DNA of 10,961 nucleotides from Opitutaceae bacterium (GTDB lineage: Bacteria > Verrucomicrobiota > Verrucomicrobiae > Opitutales > Opitutaceae): contig JAISAX010000568.1 of the NCBI GenBank assembly GCA_031266495.1, positions 1 to 10,961 of the forward strand, read 5' to 3'. Under the pieces are notes generated by a model. It was not told the origin of the DNA and did not search any database. It was given only the letters and a program-made list of their open reading frames with translations. The position numbers and the translations under genes were made by a program. Positions 8,114 to 10,961 of the stretch are shown piece by piece; the first letter of the stretch is position 1; each line of letters starts with the position of its first letter.

Positions 8114-8115
8114 TT

Positions 8116-9021
8116 ATGTCGTCATCGGATACGCCCGCCAAACGCAGCAGGGAGCTCGCCGAGCAGCTCAAACGGTCGCAGATTTACCGCGATTACGAAC
8201 AGGCGTTTCGGGACACGACCGGCCTGCCCATCAATCTTCGCCCCATCGAAGCCTTTGACCTGCCGCATCATGGAGATCCGAACGAGAATCCGTTCTGCGC
8301 TCTCATGGCGACTACCAATCATACCTGCGCCGCCTGTTTGCAGCTCCAGCGCAAGGTCGAGGAAGAGGCGCAGATGGAGCCAAAAACCCTGAAATGTTTT
8401 GCCGGCCTGTGCGACTCGGCCGTGCCGATCCGTGTGGGGGAAAACCTCGTGGCCTTCCTCCAGACCGGCCAGATCCTGCTTCACAAACCCGACGAGGAAC
8501 AGTTCGCCAAAACCACCCGCCAGCTTCTCAAATGGGGCACCGATGTCGATCTCAAGAGCCTGCAGGAGGCTTACTTCCAGACGCGGGTCGTCACCCGCAA
8601 GCAGTATGATTCGATCCTCCGGCTGCTGATGATTTTCGCGCAGCACCTCTCCACCCTGAGCAACCAGCTTGCCGTGCGCGAGGAAAACGCCGAATCGCCC
8701 ACCATCGCCCGCGCCCGCGCCTTCATCGCCGACAACCACACCGACGACCTCTCGCTCGACGAGGTGGCCCGGGCCGTGAACATGAGCGCGTTCTATTTTT
8801 GCAAGATGTTCAAGAAGGCCACCGGCATGACGTTTACCGACTACCTGGCCCGGGTGCGCGTGGAGAAAGTCAAGAACCTGCTGCTCAACCCGCACAAGCG
8901 GATCAGCGAGGCGGCGTTCGAGGCCGGATTCCAGTCGTTGTCGCAGTTCAACCGCGTCTTTCGCAAGATCGCCGGCGAAGCCCCCACCGCCTACCGCGAC
9001 CGCATCCATGGCGACAACTGA
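8116..9021 (+). CDS. AraC-family transcriptional regulator with N-terminal PocR sensor domain
   Basis: This 301-residue one-component regulator has a PocR ligand-binding domain at about 20-170. Its cysteines are C61, C71 and C74 (CAAC), C94 and C99 (CFAGLC), followed by the typical DSAVPI stretch. A linker (about 175-195) leads to the AraC DNA-binding domain. The first helix-turn-helix is around LSLDEVARAVNMS at 212-224 and the second around RISEAAFEAGFQSLSQFNRV at 262-281. The PocR domain is known from the propanediol/cobalamin regulator PocR and is thought to bind small carbon compounds. Which compound applies here is unknown. The frame is open to 7483, but that part overlaps ldhA on the other strand; the GAGGA site fixes the start at 8116. 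It diverges from ldhA, so control of ldhA is a reasonable guess. Confidence 0.92.
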   Translation: MSSSDTPAKRSRELAEQLKRSQIYRDYEQAFRDTTGLPINLRPIEAFDLPHHGDPNENPFCALMATTNHTCAACLQLQRKVEEEAQMEPKTLKCFAGLCDSAVPIRVGENLVAFLQTGQILLHKPDEEQFAKTTRQLLKWGTDVDLKSLQEAYFQTRVVTRKQYDSILRLLMIFAQHLSTLSNQLAVREENAESPTIARARAFIADNHTDDLSLDEVARAVNMSAFYFCKMFKKATGMTFTDYLARVRVEKVKNLLLNPHKRISEAAFEAGFQSLSQFNRVFRKIAGEAPTAYRDRIHGDN

Positions 9022-9069
9022 AGCCGCTTCTTGCTCACTGATGTTACGCAGGCCGGAGGTAGGCCGAAG

Positions 9070-9167
9070 GTAGGGGCTTCGCTTGCGAAGCCCGCGAGGA
9101 CCTGATCACAACGGGAGATTCGCCAATTCTCTCCGCCTGGCGCGGGCGTCGCAAGCGACGCCCCTAC
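9070..9167. repeat. Twin hairpins in inverted orientation
   Basis: The 24-nt stretches 9070-9093 and 9144-9167 are reverse complements at 22 of 24 positions. Each is also a hairpin: GGGCTTCGC/GCGAAGCCC in the first and GGGCGTCGC/GCGACGCCC in the second. The two differences are the two partners of one base pair (T-A against G-C), so both stems stay perfect. They may act as transcription stops for the converging genes, though neither has a T-tract. Confidence 0.85.
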
Positions 9168-9223
9168 AGTCGATCCGGGTAACAACCGTTCAGGTCCCCA
9201 AAAACCCCCAAACCGGCCGTCGG

Positions 9224-9245
9224 CCCCCCCCCCCCCCCCCCCCCC
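9224..9245. repeat. Homopolymer tract C22
   Basis: Twenty-two consecutive C on the plus strand, 85 bp beyond the LacI stop and within the repeat block. It is not in a supported coding frame. The exact length should be treated with caution because such runs are often misread. Confidence 0.85.
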
Positions 9246-9330
9246 GTCGTCGTCCCTGTCGTCCCCGCCGATACCCGCCGATACCCGGCTTCGCGTCGAT
9301 TCACGTAACATCACTCAGGGGATCTGCAAA

Positions 9331-10479
9331 TCACAGCGACGGCCGCAACGACACGCAGGATCCCCGCTTGATCAGATCCGGCATGATGAAGATCTCGTGC
9401 TGTTCGGGCGGCACGCCGCGATTTTGCGGCGCCCCGAGCTGCGAGGCCAGCCGCGTGATGGTCTGCACGAGATCGGGCAGGTGGATGTCGAACGTCGTCA
9501 ACGGCGGGTCCAGTTCCGCGCTCAGCGGCAGATTGTCGTAGCCGATCAGGCTCACGTCGTCCGGCACGCGCAGGCCCGCCTCGCGCGCGGCCTTGCGACC
9601 GCCGAGCGCCAGCCAGTCGGACGAGAACACCATCGCGGTCGGCCGCTCCGTTGCCCGCCGCTTTTTCAGCAACGGCAGCAACGCCGCCGCCGCCCCGTCG
9701 CGGTTGCACTGCGCCTCGGGCAACTCGATCACCCACGCCTCGCGCAGCGGAATGCGGAACTCCGCCATCCCTTCGACAAACCCCTCGCGATAACCCTGGA
9801 ACGGCGTCTCGACCCGCGGCCCCGTGACCAGCGCGATGCGTTCGTGTCCGAGCGCGGCGAGGTACTGCACGGCCGCGCACCCGCAGTGCCGTGTATCCGG
9901 AAGCACGCACACCTGCGAGGCGCATGCCGACCGTTTCGAATACAGGATCGACGGCAGCCCCACCGCGTCCGCGGCGGCGAACGACGCCTCCTCGAAGTGT
10001 CCGAAAAACACGCCCACGTTGACCGTTTTGGCCTGCATTTTCAGTTCCTCGTCATCGCCCCGGTAGTGCAGCACCTGCAACTCCATCCCCTGGCTCCGCA
10101 TGAAGACGCGCAACTCTTCGATGATGCCGAGCGCCGCCGGGTTGATTTCGCCGGCCGGCCCGTAATACGGCGCGAAAAAAAGCCCCGCCACCAGAGACGG
10201 CCGCGCCTTCAACTGACGCGCCGCGCCATTGGGCACGTATCCGTAACGCCGCGCCGCCTCGATCACCCGCGTCTTCGTCTTCGGATTGACGCCATAGCGG
10301 TTGTTGAGCGCCCGCGAGATCGTGCCGACACTGATTCCCAGCACCTCGGCCAGTTGCGTGATGCCGAAGGGCGAACTCCCGGTGCGCCCCCTGCCTCCCT
10401 CTTCCTGTCCGGCAACGCCGGTCACAGACTTCCACTCCGGACCGGCACAGGCGGTATTGATTGATTCGGACGATTTCAT
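9331..10479 (-). CDS. LacI-family transcriptional regulator
   Basis: This 382-residue DNA-binding regulator has the family layout. A helix-turn-helix at about 40-60 (ITQLAEVLGISVGTISRALN) is followed by the hinge around NGAARQLKARPS (84-95). A periplasmic-binding-protein-like sensor domain extends to about 365. Typical landmarks are GYVPN at 80-84, LGHERIALVTGP at 210-221, DDVSLIGYDNLP at 307-318 and a closing LIKRGSC. About 38 residues precede the DNA-binding domain, more than usual. A GTG at 10425, preceded by GGAG at 9-nt spacing, would give a shorter and more normal start, so the start is uncertain. The ligand is probably a sugar or derivative. The target genes are not evident here, as neither neighbour is sugar-specific and the glycosidase is 7 kb away. 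A LacI-type operator candidate lies just upstream. Confidence 0.93.
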   Translation of the reverse strand: MKSSESINTACAGPEWKSVTGVAGQEEGGRGRTGSSPFGITQLAEVLGISVGTISRALNNRYGVNPKTKTRVIEAARRYGYVPNGAARQLKARPSLVAGLFFAPYYGPAGEINPAALGIIEELRVFMRSQGMELQVLHYRGDDEELKMQAKTVNVGVFFGHFEEASFAAADAVGLPSILYSKRSACASQVCVLPDTRHCGCAAVQYLAALGHERIALVTGPRVETPFQGYREGFVEGMAEFRIPLREAWVIELPEAQCNRDGAAAALLPLLKKRRATERPTAMVFSSDWLALGGRKAAREAGLRVPDDVSLIGYDNLPLSAELDPPLTTFDIHLPDLVQTITRLASQLGAPQNRGVPPEQHEIFIMPDLIKRGSCVSLRPSL

Positions 10480-10501
10480 TGCCCGGCAATAGATTCATTT
10501 T

Positions 10502-10515
10502 CAAAAACGTTTACA
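10502..10515 (-). promoter_or_regulatory. Candidate LacI-type operator upstream of the LacI gene
   Basis: The site is centred on AAACGTTT (10505-10512), a palindrome with the central CG typical of LacI/GalR/CcpA-type operators. Its plus-strand right half GTTTACA fits the consensus TGTAAACGTTTACA fully; the left half fits at 4 of 7 positions. It lies 22 bp before the ATG at 10479, where binding would block transcription, suggesting self-repression. This is inferred from sequence only. Confidence 0.45.
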
Positions 10516-10600
10516 ACTTCATTTACGAAGTGATGTTACGAACTGAAGTTACGCAGGCAGCCGGTCCGGGGAGCGCATGCGTCTCGCCCAAGCCTTTGCT

Positions 10601-10670
10601 GACGGTCCGACAGACTTCGACAGGTCTCGATTTAAATCGACTTGAATCGACTTAAGTCGAACCGACCCGA
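10601..10670. repeat. Seven-unit 10-bp array, NNNNNNYCGA
   Basis: YCGA ends seven consecutive 10-bp units: CCGA at 10607 and 10667, and TCGA at 10617, 10627, 10637, 10647 and 10657. The six bases between vary (for example TTTAAA, CTTGAA, CTTAAG). Two overlapping sections are perfect 14-bp palindromes at 10627-10640 and 10647-10660. The period of one helical turn puts every YCGA on the same DNA face. No function is known to me. Confidence 0.85.
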
Positions 10671-10673
10671 ACC

Positions 10674-10714
10674 GTGTCCGGCGAGACGCCGGACACAGCA
10701 CGCGAGACGCGTGC
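10674..10714. repeat. Two adjacent hairpins with AGA loops
   Basis: The first hairpin has a 10-bp stem, GTGTCCGGCG (10674-10683) with CGCCGGACAC (10687-10696). The second has a 7-bp stem, GCACGCG (10698-10704) with CGCGTGC (10708-10714). Both have the loop AGA. The second overlaps the right 28-bp arm of the block. Paired GC-rich hairpins of this kind resemble bacterial palindromic repeats. Confidence 0.8.
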
Positions 10715-10818
10715 ACTCCCCGGACCGGCTCGGCTCGACAGAAAAAAACCTCCGCTGTGTAACATCAGTTACGCAGGAAAGGTTTCCCCGGCCAATTCGG
10801 CCTCGATTTGCCCGATGC

Positions 10819-10961
10819 TCAGCAGGTTTTGTGGAACCAGGGCAATTGGTCAGCAGGCTGCTGACCAAATTGGACGCCGGGGCAATGCTCGGCGAAATAG
10901 CGCATGTATTTGAGGTTGCTGCCTGAGAACCCCTTCATGTCGGGGAAGGCTGCTTTCAGGT
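10819..10961 (-). pseudogene. Fragment of a YhcG/DUF1016-type (PDDEXK nuclease family) N-terminal domain
   Basis: Reading in from the right edge on the minus strand, the frame encodes about 46 residues. They carry landmarks of the DUF1016/YhcG N-terminal domain: FPDMKGFS, then NLKYMRYFAE, then QQPADQLPWFH. In the family PWxH is followed by many more residues and by the nuclease domain. Here only KTC and a stop follow. The +1 frame then stays open for about 16 codons and ends in a TAA supplied by the GTTACGCAGG repeat. A frameshift plus truncation is therefore likely, leaving a remnant. The 5' part lies outside the window. The family is often found near restriction or mobile genes, so a lost accessory element is plausible. 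The identity rests on memory of the motif and was not searched. Confidence 0.6.

Larger units (their letters stand above)
9039..9313. repeat. Intergenic repeat block bounded by inverted TGATGTTACG decamers
   Basis: This block fills the gap between the convergent PocR-AraC and LacI genes; no gene is seen in it. It opens with TGATGTTACG (9039-9048) and closes with its exact reverse complement CGTAACATCA (9304-9313). Inside are an 11-bp tandem repeat (9050-9071, AGGCCGGAGGT then AGGCCGAAGGT), two matching hairpins (9070-9167) and a C22 tract. A similar bounding pair occurs at 10531-10767. The whole may be a small non-autonomous mobile or palindromic repeat element. Confidence 0.6.
10531..10767. 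repeat. Second intergenic repeat block bounded by inverted TGATGTTACR decamers
   Basis: The 339-bp stretch between the LacI gene and the nuclease remnant holds no gene I can support. This block starts with TGATGTTACG (10531-10540) and ends with TGTAACATCA (10758-10767), its reverse complement at 9 of 10 positions. Inside are 28-bp inverted arms at 10559-10586 and 10703-10730 (26 of 28 match). Between them lie a 10-bp-period array and two AGA-loop hairpins. GTTACGCAGG occurs at 10548, at 10768 just outside the block, and also at 9043 in the other block. Confidence 0.6.

Noticed and set aside
7483..8115. Upstream extension of the PocR-AraC frame
   Set aside because: It overlaps ldhA on the opposite strand, and a clear GAGGA site supports the ATG at 8116.
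9039..9313. Complete insertion sequence
   Set aside because: No transposase frame is present between the bounding repeats and no target duplication is visible, so only a non-autonomous repeat can be proposed.
9311..9925. Minus-strand open frame of 204 codons overlapping the LacI gene
   Set aside because: It is an Arg/Ala-rich frame shadow inside the LacI coding region; the LacI frame has all family motifs.
10601..10670. CRISPR array
   Set aside because: The repeated part is only four bases with six-base fillers, far too short for CRISPR repeats and spacers.

Overview
The window looks like a chromosomal stretch from a GC-rich verrucomicrobium, probably family Opitutaceae. This is an inference. 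It rests on the high-GC, Ala/Arg-rich coding sequence, on an ECF sigma factor carrying a membrane segment and a long C-terminal extension (a type common in Verrucomicrobia and Planctomycetes), on a PocR-AraC regulator, on a LacI regulator, and on many short intergenic repeats. Most genes have no clear Shine-Dalgarno sequence.

Layout. Positions 1-783 (+) hold the 3' part of a cupin-type glucose-6-phosphate isomerase-like gene. A perfect 37-bp inverted repeat follows, then a clan GH-A 'cellulase-like' glycosidase (907-2055, +). From 8001 down to 2230 five genes read on the minus strand: a fermentative D-lactate dehydrogenase (ldhA), octanoyltransferase (lipB), a 554-residue ECF-like sigma factor, a membrane-anchored protein homologous to that sigma factor's own C-terminal domain, and lipoyl synthase (lipA). 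The two lipoate genes are thus separated by the sigma/paralogue pair. A second copy of the CACGAAA-type inverted repeat lies just upstream of the sigma gene. A PocR-AraC regulator (8116-9021, +) diverges from ldhA. A LacI-family regulator (10479-9331, -) converges on it. The right edge holds a broken fragment of a YhcG/DUF1016-type nuclease gene on the minus strand.

The least ordinary material is intergenic. Two blocks (9039-9313 and 10531-10767) are bounded by inverted TGATGTTACR decamers and filled with hairpins. The first holds twin hairpins that differ by a compensated base pair. The second holds a seven-unit array with YCGA recurring every 10 bp, framed by 28-bp inverted arms. Three long homopolymer tracts (G13, C6TC9, C22) lie near gene 3' ends.

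How the genes work together. LipB and LipA carry out the two steps of endogenous lipoate assembly. LdhA would reduce pyruvate to D-lactate in fermentation. The isomerase-like and glycosidase genes suggest sugar use, and the two one-component regulators would fit that. The sigma factor and its neighbour look like a self-contained signalling pair. No tRNA, rRNA, CRISPR array or intact insertion sequence was seen.
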